Assembly (NCBI RefSeq): GCF_020511115.1 | Contig: NZ_JAJAVH010000007.1 | Span: 582,907 to 646,906, forward strand | Direction: 5' to 3' | Origin: Luteimonas panaciterrae | GTDB lineage: Bacteria; Pseudomonadota; Gammaproteobacteria; Xanthomonadales; Xanthomonadaceae | DNA: 64,000 nt | Shown here: in pieces, positions 19,022-29,046 of the stretch | Position numbering within the stretch: position 1 is the stretch's first letter | Layout: the number at the start of each line of letters is the position of its first letter | The notes under the pieces: model-generated | The model's database searches: none | Told to the model about the DNA's origin: nothing | What the model saw: the letters and a program-made list of their open reading frames with translations, nothing else | Made by a program: the position numbers and the translations under genes

Positions 19022-20968
19022 ATGTCATTCCGCCGCAATCTCCTGTTCCTCGCCACCTTGGCGACCATTGGCTCCGGCGCCGCCTACGCGCTCGTCCGCG
19101 GCAGTGCGCCGATCACGCCCACCGTCTCCGCGACGGAGTCGGCGATCACCCAAGGCGGTGACGTCGGCATCCGCTGGAATCGCGAACTGGCGGGCGACCT
19201 CGGCATCCGCATTCAACCGGCCGCAGGCGCATCGCAGGGCAAAGATGACAGCGAACATTTCGCCCTGCAGCCGGCACAGACGCTGCGCTTCGGCGTGCGC
19301 TCGGGCTACGTGCGGGAATTCTCCGGCGGATCGTTGCAGGCGCGCGGCGGCTTCGTGCTGGCGCTGCGCAAGGGACAGCTCGACCTGAGCGGCTTCCGTC
19401 TCGTGCCCAGGCAGAACGGCAAGGATCGAAGCGCGCTGGCGTTCGATCTCGTCGGTGCCGACGGCATCGCCTGGTTCCAGGTCGATCGCATCATGCATGA
19501 ACTGCGAGAGGACGGTTCGCTGTCCGTTCCGACTTCGGATCTGCGCATCAGCCGGCGCCTCGCGCAACGCCTGGGCATGCCGGAAGTCGCCGGCTGGACG
19601 ATCGGTGAAGTGCAGCTGCAATTGCCCGCGCGCTCGACCACCGGCGCTCGCACGGCGAACGCCGCGCTCGCCGGCGGCATCCACTGGGCCGGCGATCCCG
19701 CGCCCGACGGCGGCACCTATCAGAACGATCTCTTCATGCAGCAGACCACGGTGCAGTACACGCGCTGCAGCGGCTGCACCGGCGAATACGGCAGCGGCCG
19801 CGTCGTGTTCACGCCTTCCTCCACGCTCAAGAACAACGTCAACGCCGGCAGCCTGCAACCGACGATCGCCAACGATCCGCTCGGCACCAGCAGCGCGCGC
19901 TACACCGCCGGCATTCCCTGGTACAGCAAGTTCTCCGGCAATTTCGCGCCGTACAACAACGATCAGCACCCGTACCTGACCTGGAACATGTACCGCTACA
20001 ACCCCGACGGCAGCCTCGAGCAGATCGGTCGCTCCGGCATCAAGCACGCCTTTCTCACCACCAACGGCGAATGCCTAGACACCGACGACCACGATTCCCA
20101 CATCCTCGGCCGTGGCTGCATGGATACATACTCGACCAGCCACAACGACAGCAACAACGGCTTGTCGCCGCGCTCGGAACTTCTGCCCGCCACTGGCCAA
20201 TGGGGCCGTTGCGGTTCGAGCTTCGACACCAACTGCGACGGCACCGCCAATGCCTCGCCGGCGACGGACAATTTCTACCAGCGCCTGATCGTCAACGAAT
20301 CGCAGATCGCGCCCAGCCGCAACAACGGCGCCAACTGGCTGTTCGAATCCTGGTATCTCGCGCGCGGCGACATCAACATCTACAACTCGATGTCCACCAA
20401 GCAGATCACGCACCGATGGACCGGCAGTGCGTGGAGCGTCAACGAGATCCAAGAGAAGCTCGGCGCCGCCATCGATCATTGGTTCGCCGCCGATGCACTG
20501 CCGGCATCGAACAAGAAGAATCAGGAACTGGTCGTCGACGGTGCGCACGCCAAGGTGGCGGTGAAGGCATTCAATCTCGGTAACGGCTACTGGCGTTATC
20601 ACTACGCGGTGATGAACTTCGATTTCACCTTCGCGCAGACCTCCGGCACGGAACCGAACCTGCGCATCATCTCCAACCAGGGCTTCGACAGCTTCGCGCT
20701 GTCCACCGCCAGCGCCGCGCAGGCGACCGACCTGCTGTTCCGCGACGGCGATTTGAGCGCCGGCAACAACTGGTCGTTCTCCAACAGCGGCGGCAGCCTG
20801 AAGTGGAGCAACGTCAGCGGCACCGCCAGCACCTTGTGGTGGGGCACGTTGTACGCGTTCTCGTTCACGTCGCCGAAGGCGCCGGTCGCGGGCACGGCGA
20901 CCTTGTCGGCGAACAACGCGGCGACCCCGCGCCAATACACGGTCGCGACGCTGGTGCCGGGCGCCTAA
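19022..20968 (+). CDS. Large secreted protein of unknown function
   Basis: I do not recognise a family. The 648-residue protein has a signal peptide (MSFRRNLLFLATLATIGSGAAYA) and the rest is hydrophilic, rich in Asn, Ser, Gly and Trp with few Lys, typical of extracellular proteins. A CSGC pair (about residue 252) and further cysteines (GECLD, RGCMD, GRCGSSFDTNCDG) suggest disulfides; DTNCDG and DTDDHDSH segments are acidic and might bind calcium. Beta-rich segments near the C-terminus (WRYHYAVMNFDFTF, LRIISNQGFDSFAL) suggest a sandwich domain. It interrupts the usual accC-prmA neighbourhood, so it may be a lineage-specific insertion. Confidence 0.75.
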   Translation: MSFRRNLLFLATLATIGSGAAYALVRGSAPITPTVSATESAITQGGDVGIRWNRELAGDLGIRIQPAAGASQGKDDSEHFALQPAQTLRFGVRSGYVREFSGGSLQARGGFVLALRKGQLDLSGFRLVPRQNGKDRSALAFDLVGADGIAWFQVDRIMHELREDGSLSVPTSDLRISRRLAQRLGMPEVAGWTIGEVQLQLPARSTTGARTANAALAGGIHWAGDPAPDGGTYQNDLFMQQTTVQYTRCSGCTGEYGSGRVVFTPSSTLKNNVNAGSLQPTIANDPLGTSSARYTAGIPWYSKFSGNFAPYNNDQHPYLTWNMYRYNPDGSLEQIGRSGIKHAFLTTNGECLDTDDHDSHILGRGCMDTYSTSHNDSNNGLSPRSELLPATGQWGRCGSSFDTNCDGTANASPATDNFYQRLIVNESQIAPSRNNGANWLFESWYLARGDINIYNSMSTKQITHRWTGSAWSVNEIQEKLGAAIDHWFAADALPASNKKNQELVVDGAHAKVAVKAFNLGNGYWRYHYAVMNFDFTFAQTSGTEPNLRIISNQGFDSFALSTASAAQATDLLFRDGDLSAGNNWSFSNSGGSLKWSNVSGTASTLWWGTLYAFSFTSPKAPVAGTATLSANNAATPRQYTVATLVPGA

Positions 20969-21019
20969 GACAGGCAGTTGAGGCTGTTAACGGTCGCGGC
21001 TCCCGGTTAACCTGAGCGG

Positions 21020-21946
21020 ATGCCGTTTCTAGAACTCAGCCTCCGCTGCCGCGAATCCGAACAACCCCGCTACGAACGCGCGCTCGACGACGTCGGCGCG
21101 CTGGCGGTGACGATGCTCGACGCCGATGCGGACACCTCGAACGAGCACGCCATCCTCGAACCCGGCGTCGGCGAGACGCCGTTGTGGGATTCGATCACGC
21201 TGACCGCGCTGTTTCCGCACGATGCCGATGCCCTGCTGCTGCTCGCCGCGCTGGAAGCCTTCGATCCCGAACTGGACTGGACGCAGGCGGGTTTCCGCAG
21301 CGTCGAGGATCAGGACTGGGAACGTGCCTGGATGGACCAGTACGTGCCGCTACGCTTCGGCGAACGCGTCTGGATCGTGCCGTGGAATTGCGATGTGCCA
21401 ACGGAAGCGCAAACGCCCGAGGCCGCGGTGGTGCGCCTCGATCCCGGCCTCGCCTTCGGCTCCGGCACGCATCCGACCACGGCGTTGTGCCTGCGCTGGT
21501 TCGATGCACTGGCCGCGGATGGCCGGCTACAGGGCCAGACCATCCTCGATTTCGGCTGCGGCAGCGGCATCCTGGCGCTGGCGGCGCTGAAACTGGGCGC
21601 GGCGAAGGCGGTCGGCGTCGACAACGATCCGCAGGCGCTGATCGCCACGCACGACAACGCCGAACGCAATGGCGTCGGCGACGCGCTCACGGTGCATCTG
21701 CCGCAAGACGAACCGCCCGCGGCGACATACCCGATCGTCGTCGCCAACATCCTCGCCTCCGCGCTGGACGCACTGGCCGACCTCCTGGCCGCGCGCGTCG
21801 CGCCCGGCGGGCACATCGCCTTGTCCGGCATCCTCGACGGCCAGCAGGACGCGCTGCTGCAACGCTACGCCGCCTGGTTCGACGACCTGTACGTCAGCAT
21901 CGACGGAGACTGGGTACGCATCGACGGCGTGCGCCGCGCGACCTGA
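21020..21946 (+). CDS. prmA: Ribosomal protein L11 methyltransferase
   Basis: PrmA trimethylates lysines and the N-terminus of ribosomal protein L11 using S-adenosylmethionine. The 308-residue protein begins [20 protein letters not shown], has an N-terminal substrate-recognition domain, and then the class I methyltransferase fold: [38 protein letters not shown] (SAM motif I), GVDNDPQAL and [11 protein letters not shown] (NIxA motif). The order prmA-DUF3426-fis fits the Xanthomonadales block. Confidence 0.97.
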   Translation: MPFLELSLRCRESEQPRYERALDDVGALAVTMLDADADTSNEHAILEPGVGETPLWDSITLTALFPHDADALLLLAALEAFDPELDWTQAGFRSVEDQDWERAWMDQYVPLRFGERVWIVPWNCDVPTEAQTPEAAVVRLDPGLAFGSGTHPTTALCLRWFDALAADGRLQGQTILDFGCGSGILALAALKLGAAKAVGVDNDPQALIATHDNAERNGVGDALTVHLPQDEPPAATYPIVVANILASALDALADLLAARVAPGGHIALSGILDGQQDALLQRYAAWFDDLYVSIDGDWVRIDGVRRAT

Positions 21947-22014
21947 TCTCAAGTCGCTTGATCTTTAGCCCGCATGATCCCGCGGTGCGCCGGCTGTGAT
22001 TGAATAACCGCCCC

Positions 22015-23130
22015 ATGTTCATCAACTGCCCGCAATGCCGCGCCCTGGTCGCCACCGACCTGGCGACCGGCCAACCGCCCGAGCGCTGCCCGCGCTGCTC
22101 CGCGCGCCTGCGCGAAGCACCCGAAAGCGTGACGGCGGCCGAAGCGACGCAACCAGATGCGGGCACGCCCCCACCGACCGGACAGTCGAAGGCAACGACG
22201 GAAAATCCGGCGCCGAAACCCGACACCACCCCGAACACCGCTTCGCAGGATGCCGCTCTCGTCGTCACCCTGCCGGGCACCGCGCCTGCCACGCCACCCA
22301 GCGCGCCGGCGTCGAAATCGTTCCTGCATAACTTCTCCAACTTCCTGAAAACGCCGTCGCCGGGAGTGGAGGCGGCAACCGCGAATGCCGTCGCCGCCGA
22401 TGTCGCCGAAACGAACGATGAAGTCGCCGGTGCTGTCACTGCGACTGCCGTCGCAGCGACTTCCGACAACGAAACGATCGACGACATCGCTCCCGCGCCC
22501 GAACCCACACAGCCGGCACAATCGCCGCCGGATGACGACAAACCCGCGCCCGTAGCCGCATCAGTTCCGGCAACACAACCGACACGCGGCAAAGAAGCAA
22601 AAACACAAGCAAAATCCGCGCCCAGTTTCGTGCGTTCCGTCGACATGCCGGGAACAGCGCAAGGCACGCATGGCTGGAAATTGCCAGCCGCCATCGCCGC
22701 GCTCGCACTGCTGTTGGCATTGCAATTGCTTCTGGCCGATCGCAACCGCCTCGCGGCGGATGCAGGCTGGCGTCCGGTCGTCGCCGCGGTCTGCAACGTG
22801 TTGCGCTGCTCGCTGCCGCCATGGCGCGAGCCCGCCGCTTTCGTATTGATCGATCGCGACGTGCAGGCGCATCCGAAGAAATCCGGCGTTCTGCGCGTCA
22901 CCGCCACGTTCCGCAACGATGCGCGCTGGGCGCAGCCTTGGCCGCGTCTGCAGCTCATCTTGTCGGACATCGACGGCAATCCGGTCGCCGCGCGCGTATT
23001 CACCGTGCGCGAGTATCTCGGCGCCGCACCGCAACAATCATTGCTCGCCAGCGGTCAGACCGCATCCATCGCCATGGACGTCGTCGAACCGGCGGCGCGC
23101 AGCGTGGCTTTCGATTTCGCATTGCAGTAA
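22015..23130 (+). CDS. Zinc-ribbon membrane protein with DUF3426 domain
   Basis: The 371-residue protein starts with an MJ0042-type zinc ribbon (NCPQCRALVATDL ... RCPRC, residues 3-30), followed by a long Pro/Ala/Thr linker, a single membrane helix (PAAIAALALLLALQLLLA, about residues 222-239) and a C-terminal DUF3426 domain (VLRVTATFRNDA ... PWPRLQLILSDIDG). Such proteins are inner-membrane with the ribbon in the cytoplasm; function is unknown. The ATG at 22015 places the ribbon at the N-terminus; a TTG at 22000 is a poorer choice. It lies between prmA and fis, as in relatives. Confidence 0.85.
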   Translation: MFINCPQCRALVATDLATGQPPERCPRCSARLREAPESVTAAEATQPDAGTPPPTGQSKATTENPAPKPDTTPNTASQDAALVVTLPGTAPATPPSAPASKSFLHNFSNFLKTPSPGVEAATANAVAADVAETNDEVAGAVTATAVAATSDNETIDDIAPAPEPTQPAQSPPDDDKPAPVAASVPATQPTRGKEAKTQAKSAPSFVRSVDMPGTAQGTHGWKLPAAIAALALLLALQLLLADRNRLAADAGWRPVVAAVCNVLRCSLPPWREPAAFVLIDRDVQAHPKKSGVLRVTATFRNDARWAQPWPRLQLILSDIDGNPVAARVFTVREYLGAAPQQSLLASGQTASIAMDVVEPAARSVAFDFALQ

Positions 23131-23237
23131 TCGACGCTTACGCTCTGACGCAGATCACATTGGCGTCCCCGCCTCGGGCGCGCTAGACTCGTCCCCCCGT
23201 CGCGAACGGCGGGTGCGAAGATTCACGGGAAGCCGAT

Positions 23238-23507
23238 TTGAACGCCGAACGCTCCGACAACGCCAGCCGCATCGGTGCCCGCGCGCCGCTGCGCGAGCAC
23301 GTCGCGAATTCGGTGCGCCGTTATCTCGGCGACTTGAACGGCAGCGATACCGACAATCTGTACGAGATCGCGTTGCGCGAGCTCGAGATTCCGCTATTCA
23401 CAGAAGTGCTGAACCATTGCGACGGCAACCAGAGCCGCGCCGCCAGCATGCTCGGCATTCATCGCGCCACGCTGCGCAAGAAGCTGCGCGATTACGGTTT
23501 GGACTGA
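23238..23507 (+). CDS. fis: DNA-binding protein Fis, TTG start
   Basis: Fis is a nucleoid protein that bends DNA and regulates rRNA promoters and recombination. The 89-residue product has the beta-hairpin/dimer region ([18 protein letters not shown]) and the C-terminal helix-turn-helix [25 protein letters not shown]. No in-frame ATG or GTG gives a full-length protein; the TTG at 23238-23240 is the only start that yields the family N-terminus, so initiation is probably weak. purH follows 132 bases downstream. Confidence 0.92.
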   Translation: MNAERSDNASRIGARAPLREHVANSVRRYLGDLNGSDTDNLYEIALRELEIPLFTEVLNHCDGNQSRAASMLGIHRATLRKKLRDYGLD

Positions 23508-23603
23508 CTCCGCGCCTCGGCAATGCTTTTGCGCGTCATTCCCACCTTCGGCGAATAACGAGCCACGGGAAGGCCCATCCGGGCCACCCCAGCCCGGCTC
23601 CTC

Positions 23604-23609
23604 TATAAT
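23604..23609 (+). promoter_or_regulatory. TATAAT box upstream of purH
   Basis: A perfect TATAAT lies 30 bases before the purH ATG. No good TTGACA box is found 16-18 bases upstream, so only the -10 element is supported. Confidence 0.4.
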
Positions 23610-23639
23610 TTGCGGCCTCGCCGCCGTCCCCCACCCCAC

Positions 23640-25259
23640 ATGTCCAACGACCGTCTGCCCATCCGCCGGGCGCTGCTGTCCGTGTCCGACAAGACCGGAC
23701 TGATCGATCTCGCCCGCGCGCTCGCCGCGCGCAACGTGGAACTGCTCTCCACCGGCGGCACCGCCAAGGCGATCCGCGAGGCCGGAATACCGGTGCGCGA
23801 CGTCTCCGAAGTCACGGGCTTCCCCGAAATCATGGACGGCCGCGTCAAGACGCTGCATCCGAAAATCCACGGCGGCCTGCTCGGCCGCGCCGGCACCGAC
23901 GATGCGGTGATGGCCGAACACGGCATCGCGCCGATCGACCTGCTGGTGCTGAACCTGTATCCGTTCGAGGAAGTCTCCGCGAATCCGAACAGCTCGCTCG
24001 AGGAGATCGTCGAGAACATCGACATCGGCGGCCCGGCCATGCTGCGCGCCGCGGCGAAGAACTACGCGCGCGTCGCGGTGGCCACCGATCCGGCGCAATA
24101 CGCCGGCCTGCTCGAGGAACTGCAGGCGAGCGACGGCACACTGTCGGCGAAGACACGCTTCACGCTCTCCGTCGCCGCCTTCAACCGCGTCGCGCAGTAC
24201 GATGCCTGCATCAGCCACTATCTCTCGTCGTATGTGGATCCCTCCACAGAAGCCCACACATCCTTGTGCGGACTTTCCATAAGGGCCGACGGCACGCGCG
24301 CGACGTTCGCCGCGCAGGCGAACGGCACCTTCGTCAAGGTGATGGACCTGCGTTACGGCGAGAATCCGCACCAGCAGGGCGCGTTCTATCGCGACCTGTA
24401 TCCCGTGCCCGGCACGCTCGCCACATTCACGCAGCTGCAGGGCAAGGAACTGAGCTACAACAACCTCGCCGACGCCGACGCGGCCTGGGAATGCGTGCGC
24501 CAATTCGAAGCACCCGCCTGCGTGATCGTCAAGCACGCGAACCCCTGCGGCGTAGCGACGGGCGCGGCTTGCGGCGATGCTTATGAACTTGCCTACGTCA
24601 CCGATCCCACCTCCGCGTTCGGCGGCATCATCGCCTTCAACACCACGCTGGATGCGGCGACCGCGAAGGTCATTCTCGACCGCCAGTTCGTGGAAGTGCT
24701 GATCGCACCGGACTACGAGCCGGGCGCGCTGGACTACGCGAAGAAAAAGGCCAATGTGCGCGTGCTGCGCATCCCGCATGGCGACGGCCGCAACAATGTC
24801 GACGTCAAGCGCGTCGGCTCCGGCCTGCTGATGCAAAGCGCCGACATCCGCGAAGTGACGCGCGACGAACTGAAGGTCGTGACCAAACGCGCGCCTTCCG
24901 AAGCCGAGCTCGACACACTGCTGTTTGCCTGGCGCGTGGCCAAGTTCGTCAAGTCCAACGCGATCGTCTATGCGAAGGATCAGCGCACCATCGGTATCGG
25001 CGCGGGACAGATGAGCCGCGTCGTCAGCGCCAAGATCGCCGGCCTCAAGGCCGAGGAAGCGGGGCTGACGGTGGCGGGATCGGTGATGGCATCCGATGCC
25101 TTCTTCCCGTTCCGCGATGGCATCGACGCGGCTGCCGGCGTCGGCATCCGTGCCGTCATCCAGCCTGGCGGCTCGATGCGCGATGGCGAGGTGATCGCCG
25201 CCGCGGATGAACATGACATGGCGATGGTGTTCACCGGTGTACGGCATTTCAGGCACTAA
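23640..25259 (+). CDS. purH: Bifunctional AICAR formyltransferase / IMP cyclohydrolase
   Basis: PurH performs the last two steps of IMP synthesis. The 539-residue protein has an N-terminal MGS-like cyclohydrolase domain ([50 protein letters not shown]) and a C-terminal formyltransferase domain with YGENPHQ and the catalytic Lys-His in [13 protein letters not shown]. It ends in the usual [12 protein letters not shown]. The ATG at 23640 is the family start. purD follows after a 307-base spacer of unusual composition. Confidence 0.97.
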   Translation: MSNDRLPIRRALLSVSDKTGLIDLARALAARNVELLSTGGTAKAIREAGIPVRDVSEVTGFPEIMDGRVKTLHPKIHGGLLGRAGTDDAVMAEHGIAPIDLLVLNLYPFEEVSANPNSSLEEIVENIDIGGPAMLRAAAKNYARVAVATDPAQYAGLLEELQASDGTLSAKTRFTLSVAAFNRVAQYDACISHYLSSYVDPSTEAHTSLCGLSIRADGTRATFAAQANGTFVKVMDLRYGENPHQQGAFYRDLYPVPGTLATFTQLQGKELSYNNLADADAAWECVRQFEAPACVIVKHANPCGVATGAACGDAYELAYVTDPTSAFGGIIAFNTTLDAATAKVILDRQFVEVLIAPDYEPGALDYAKKKANVRVLRIPHGDGRNNVDVKRVGSGLLMQSADIREVTRDELKVVTKRAPSEAELDTLLFAWRVAKFVKSNAIVYAKDQRTIGIGAGQMSRVVSAKIAGLKAEEAGLTVAGSVMASDAFFPFRDGIDAAAGVGIRAVIQPGGSMRDGEVIAAADEHDMAMVFTGVRHFRH

Positions 25260-25566
25260 TTTCAGTGCTTCTCACGCTTTGTAAGGTAGAAGTAGCGGGC
25301 CTTACCACGCACCTTCGAACGTCCGGAAAGTTATCCACAGCATTATCTGCAACACATCCCTTTTCTTGTATGTATTTTAAGGACCGGCTTCCCCTAAGGA
25401 CCGGCCTGTGGGCACTAATCGCATACTTCAAAAAGCAAACCGAAAGGGTTATCGCTGGGAAACTACAGAGCGAAATGAGCGCCTGTCCCTGTGGCTTCGT
25501 TTTCTCCGGCATATCTTTCTTTTGTTCATAGCTGTCAGTTATCTCCATCGCTGAGGGACTCTTCTC
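25260..25566. other. A/T-richer spacer between purH and purD with DnaA box and direct repeats
   Basis: This stretch is clearly less GC-rich than both neighbours. It contains a perfect DnaA-box sequence TTATCCACA (25331-25339) and two copies of TAAGGACCGGC (25378-25388 and 25395-25405). A GTG-started open frame runs from 25265 to 25531 (88 codons; an inner ATG at 25370 gives about 53), with codon use unlike its neighbours, no clear ribosome site and no recognised family. It could be a small foreign insertion, a relic gene or a structured leader for purD. Coding is not supported well enough to call. Confidence 0.5.
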
Positions 25567-26853
25567 ATGAAAATCCTCGTCATCGGTTCCGGCGGTCGCG
25601 AGCACGCTCTGGCATGGAAGCTGGCGCAATCCCCGCGCATCAGCGAAGTGATCGTCGCGCCCGGCAACGCCGGCACGGCGCGTGAGGACAAATGCCGCAA
25701 CGTCGATGTCGCGGCCACCGATCTCGATGCGCTGATCGATCTGGCCAAGCGCGAGGCGGCGGCGTTGACTGTCGTCGGCCCGGAAGGCCCGCTCGTGGCC
25801 GGCGTGGTCGATCGCTTCCGCGCACAGGGTCTGCGCATCTTCGGGCCGACCGCCGCCGCCGCACAGTTGGAAGGTAGCAAGGCTTTCGCCAAGGACTTCC
25901 TGGCGCGACACGGCATTCCCACCGCGCATTACGCGGTGCATACAGACGTCGACGCCGCCCTTGCCTACGTCCGTACGAAAGGCGCACCCATCGTGATCAA
26001 GGCGGACGGCCTGGCCGCCGGCAAGGGCGTGATCGTGGCGATGACGCTGGAAGAAGCGGAAAACGCCATCACCGACATGCTCGACGGCAATGCTTTCGGC
26101 GCCGCGGGCGCGCGCGTGGTGATCGAGGAATTCCTCGACGGCGAGGAAGCCAGCTTCATCTCCATGGTCGACGGCACGACCGCACTGCCGATGGCGACGT
26201 CGCAAGACCACAAGCGCGTCGGCGACGGCGACACCGGCCCGAACACCGGCGGCATGGGCGCGTACTCGCCCGCGCCGGTAGTGACGCCGGACGTGCATGC
26301 GCGCGTGATGCGCGAAGTCGTGATGCCGACCGTGCGCGGCATGGCCGCCGACGGCGCGCCGTTCACCGGCTTCCTCTATGCCGGGTTGATGATCGACAAG
26401 CAGGGCGCGCCCAAGGTGATCGAGTTCAATGTGCGCTTCGGCGATCCGGAAACGCAGCCGGTGATGCTGCGCCTGCGCTCGGACCTGCTCGATCTGGTCG
26501 AGGCGGCGATCGACGGCCGCCTGCACGATGCCGAGGCCGAGTGGGACGCGCGCCCGTCGCTGGGCGTGGTGATGGCGGCGGCGGGCTATCCCGGCACGCC
26601 GCGCACCGGCGACACCATCAACGAGTGGGACGTGCCCGACGTGGCCGACACCAAAGTCTTCCACGCCGGCACCAAGCTGGCCGACGGCAGCGTCGTCACC
26701 ACCGGCGGGCGCGTGCTGTGCGTCTGTGCGCTGGGCGAGACGGTCGCCGAGGCGCAGAAGCGCGCGTACGCGGAGGTGGCGGGCATTTCGTGGCCGGGTG
26801 AATTCCACCGGCACGACATCGGCTGGCGGGCGATCGAACGCGAACAAGCATGA
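25567..26853 (+). CDS. purD: Phosphoribosylamine-glycine ligase
   Basis: PurD (GARS) joins glycine to phosphoribosylamine with ATP in purine synthesis. The 428-residue protein starts MKILVIGSGGREHALAWKLAQ and has the ATP-grasp blocks GSKAFAKDFLARHGIPTA, VIKADGLAAGKGVIVA, FLDGEEASFISMVDG and NTGGMGAYSPAP, then EFNVRFGDPETQPVMLRL. Length matches the family. Confidence 0.98.
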   Translation: MKILVIGSGGREHALAWKLAQSPRISEVIVAPGNAGTAREDKCRNVDVAATDLDALIDLAKREAAALTVVGPEGPLVAGVVDRFRAQGLRIFGPTAAAAQLEGSKAFAKDFLARHGIPTAHYAVHTDVDAALAYVRTKGAPIVIKADGLAAGKGVIVAMTLEEAENAITDMLDGNAFGAAGARVVIEEFLDGEEASFISMVDGTTALPMATSQDHKRVGDGDTGPNTGGMGAYSPAPVVTPDVHARVMREVVMPTVRGMAADGAPFTGFLYAGLMIDKQGAPKVIEFNVRFGDPETQPVMLRLRSDLLDLVEAAIDGRLHDAEAEWDARPSLGVVMAAAGYPGTPRTGDTINEWDVPDVADTKVFHAGTKLADGSVVTTGGRVLCVCALGETVAEAQKRAYAEVAGISWPGEFHRHDIGWRAIEREQA

Positions 26854-26939
26854 CCGCGCCCCCTGCGCCATACGCCAGGGGTAGCCGCGCAGGAAACAAC
26901 GGATTCCGTTAGGCTTGCGCGCAATTGCGCGGAGGCCGC

Positions 26940-28883
26940 ATGGCACACAACCAGTTCGAACTGCTGCGGCAACGCCGCTTCCTGCCCTTCTTTTCCGTCC
27001 AGGCGCTCGGCGCGTTCAACGACAACGTGTACCGGCAGGCCATCATCGGCCTGCTCGGCTATCTGGCCGTCGCCGATGCCGACCGCACGCTCTACGCCAA
27101 TCTGGCGCCGGCCATCTTCATCCTGCCGTACTTCCTGTTTTCCTCGATCGCCGGCCAGTTCGCGGAGAAGCTGGAGAAGTCGCGCCTGATCCGCGTCACC
27201 ACGATGATGGAAATCGTGATCATGTCGGTGGCGGCTGTTGGCTTCCTGTTGCAGAACATGCCGCTGCTGCTGGTGGCGCTGTTCTGCACCGGCGTGCAGT
27301 CCACGCTATTCGGGCCGGTGAAGTATTCGATTCTGCCCTCGGTGCTGAAACCCGAGGAGCTGACCGGCGGCAACGGCCTGGTGGAGATGGGCACCTCGAT
27401 CTCCATCCTCGTCGGCATGATCTTCGGCGGCCTGATCTTCACCATCGCCGGCAGCCATGGCACGGTGGTGGCGGCCGTCGCGATCATCCTGCTCGCGATC
27501 ACCGGCAATCTCGTCTCGCGCATGATCCCGCAGGTGGATGCGGGCGCGCCGGGTCTGAAGATCAACTGGAATCCGATACCGGAATCCATCGCGATCTGGG
27601 GACTCACCCGCAAGCAGACCGCCGTGCGCAATTCGGTGCTGGGCGTGTCGTGGTTCTGGTTCATCGGCACCGTGCTCACCGCGCAGCTGCCAAGCTACGC
27701 CGTCGTCAATCTCGGCGCGATGCCGAGCAATACCACGGTCTATGTGTTCTGCCTGGCGCTGTTCTCCGTCGGCACCGGCGTGGGTTCGCTGTTGTGCGAA
27801 AAGCTCTCCGGGCGCACGGTGGAAATCGGCCTGGTGCCGCTGGGCGCGTTCGGCATCAGCGCGTTCCTGATCGATCTGTATTTCGCGCGCAGCGGTGCGC
27901 CGCCCGTGACCGGGCTGACGTTGAGCAGCTTCCTGCATACGGCCGGCACCTATCGCCTGATGATCGACCTGGTCGGTATCGGCCTGTTCACCGGCTTCTT
28001 CGTGGTGCCGCTGTTCGCGCTGATCCAGAGCCGCACGCCGAAGGACGAGATCTCGCGCGTCATCGCCGGCATGAACATCCAGAACGCCGCCTTCATCGTG
28101 CTGGCGGCGGTGCTCGGCATCGCGCTGCAGATGAAGGAGCTGACGCTGTTCGGCCACCGCATCGCCATGCCCGGGCTGAGCATCCCGCAGGTGTTCCTGG
28201 CACTGGCGATCGCCAACGCGCTGGTGGCGATCTACATCTTCACGCTCGTGCCCGAATTCCTGATGCGCTTCCTGAGCTGGGTGCTGGTGCGCGCGCTCTA
28301 CCGGCTGCGCCTGCACGGCATCGAGAAGAACGTGCCCGATGAAGGCCCCACGTTGCTGGTCTGCAACCACGTGAGTTACATGGACGCGTTGATCCTGTCG
28401 GCGGCGATCCCGCGACCGGTGCGCTTCGTCATGTATTACAAGATCTTCAACATCCCGGTGATGAGCTGGATCTTCAAGCAGGCCAAGGCGATCCCGATCG
28501 CCGGCGCCAAGGAGAATCCGGAGCTGATGCAACGCGCGTTCGACGAGATCGACGCGGCATTGGCGGACGGGCAGTTGGTCGGCATCTTCCCGGAAGGCGC
28601 GTTGACCAAGGACGGCGGGATCGCGCCGTTCAAATCAGGCGTGGAACGCATCCTGGAGCGCACCTATGAAAGCGGGCGCCCCGTTCCGGTGGTCCCGATG
28701 GCGTTGCGCGGCATGTGGGCCAGCATGTGGAGCCGCCGCGACACTCGCCTGGGTCGCATGCGCGTGCCGCGGCGCTTCCGCGCGCACATCGAGGTCGCCG
28801 TGGCAGCCCCCGTGGACGGCCATACGGCGACCGCGGAAAGCTTGGAAACAGCGGTGCGCGCCTTGCGCGGCGATGCGGCATGA
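26940..28883 (+). CDS. MFS transporter fused to a PlsC-type acyltransferase
   Basis: The 647-residue protein joins two domains. Residues about 1-415 form an LplT-like major facilitator with about 12 membrane helices (FSVQALGAFNDNVYRQAI, STLFGPVKYSILP near the N-terminus). Residues about 430-647 are a glycerophospholipid acyltransferase with NHVSYMDAL (the NHx4D motif) and FPEGALTKDG. LplT flips lysophospholipids inward and PlsC-type enzymes reacylate them, so this fusion could salvage lysophospholipid in one polypeptide. In many relatives the third domain is an acyl-ACP synthetase (Aas); here it is missing, so acyl-ACP or acyl-CoA from elsewhere would be the donor. The ATG at 26940 fits the family start. 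Confidence 0.88.
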   Translation: MAHNQFELLRQRRFLPFFSVQALGAFNDNVYRQAIIGLLGYLAVADADRTLYANLAPAIFILPYFLFSSIAGQFAEKLEKSRLIRVTTMMEIVIMSVAAVGFLLQNMPLLLVALFCTGVQSTLFGPVKYSILPSVLKPEELTGGNGLVEMGTSISILVGMIFGGLIFTIAGSHGTVVAAVAIILLAITGNLVSRMIPQVDAGAPGLKINWNPIPESIAIWGLTRKQTAVRNSVLGVSWFWFIGTVLTAQLPSYAVVNLGAMPSNTTVYVFCLALFSVGTGVGSLLCEKLSGRTVEIGLVPLGAFGISAFLIDLYFARSGAPPVTGLTLSSFLHTAGTYRLMIDLVGIGLFTGFFVVPLFALIQSRTPKDEISRVIAGMNIQNAAFIVLAAVLGIALQMKELTLFGHRIAMPGLSIPQVFLALAIANALVAIYIFTLVPEFLMRFLSWVLVRALYRLRLHGIEKNVPDEGPTLLVCNHVSYMDALILSAAIPRPVRFVMYYKIFNIPVMSWIFKQAKAIPIAGAKENPELMQRAFDEIDAALADGQLVGIFPEGALTKDGGIAPFKSGVERILERTYESGRPVPVVPMALRGMWASMWSRRDTRLGRMRVPRRFRAHIEVAVAAPVDGHTATAESLETAVRALRGDAA

Positions 28884-29046
28884 GTCCGTCGCGCGGATGC
28901 GCGACGTCCGATCGGGTAACTTTGCCTAGGCGCCGCGCTCGGTTAGGCTAAGCGCAGGGGACATCCAAGCGGCGGAGCGCCAGGTCGAGGACCGGCGCCC
29001 ATTCGATCCCCTGCCTTATTCCATTCATCGATAACGGAGATCGACC

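Noticed and set aside
25331..25339. Possible replication origin because of a perfect DnaA box and lower GC
   Set aside because: Only one perfect box was seen and no dnaA/dnaN or gidA neighbours; origin is not supported.
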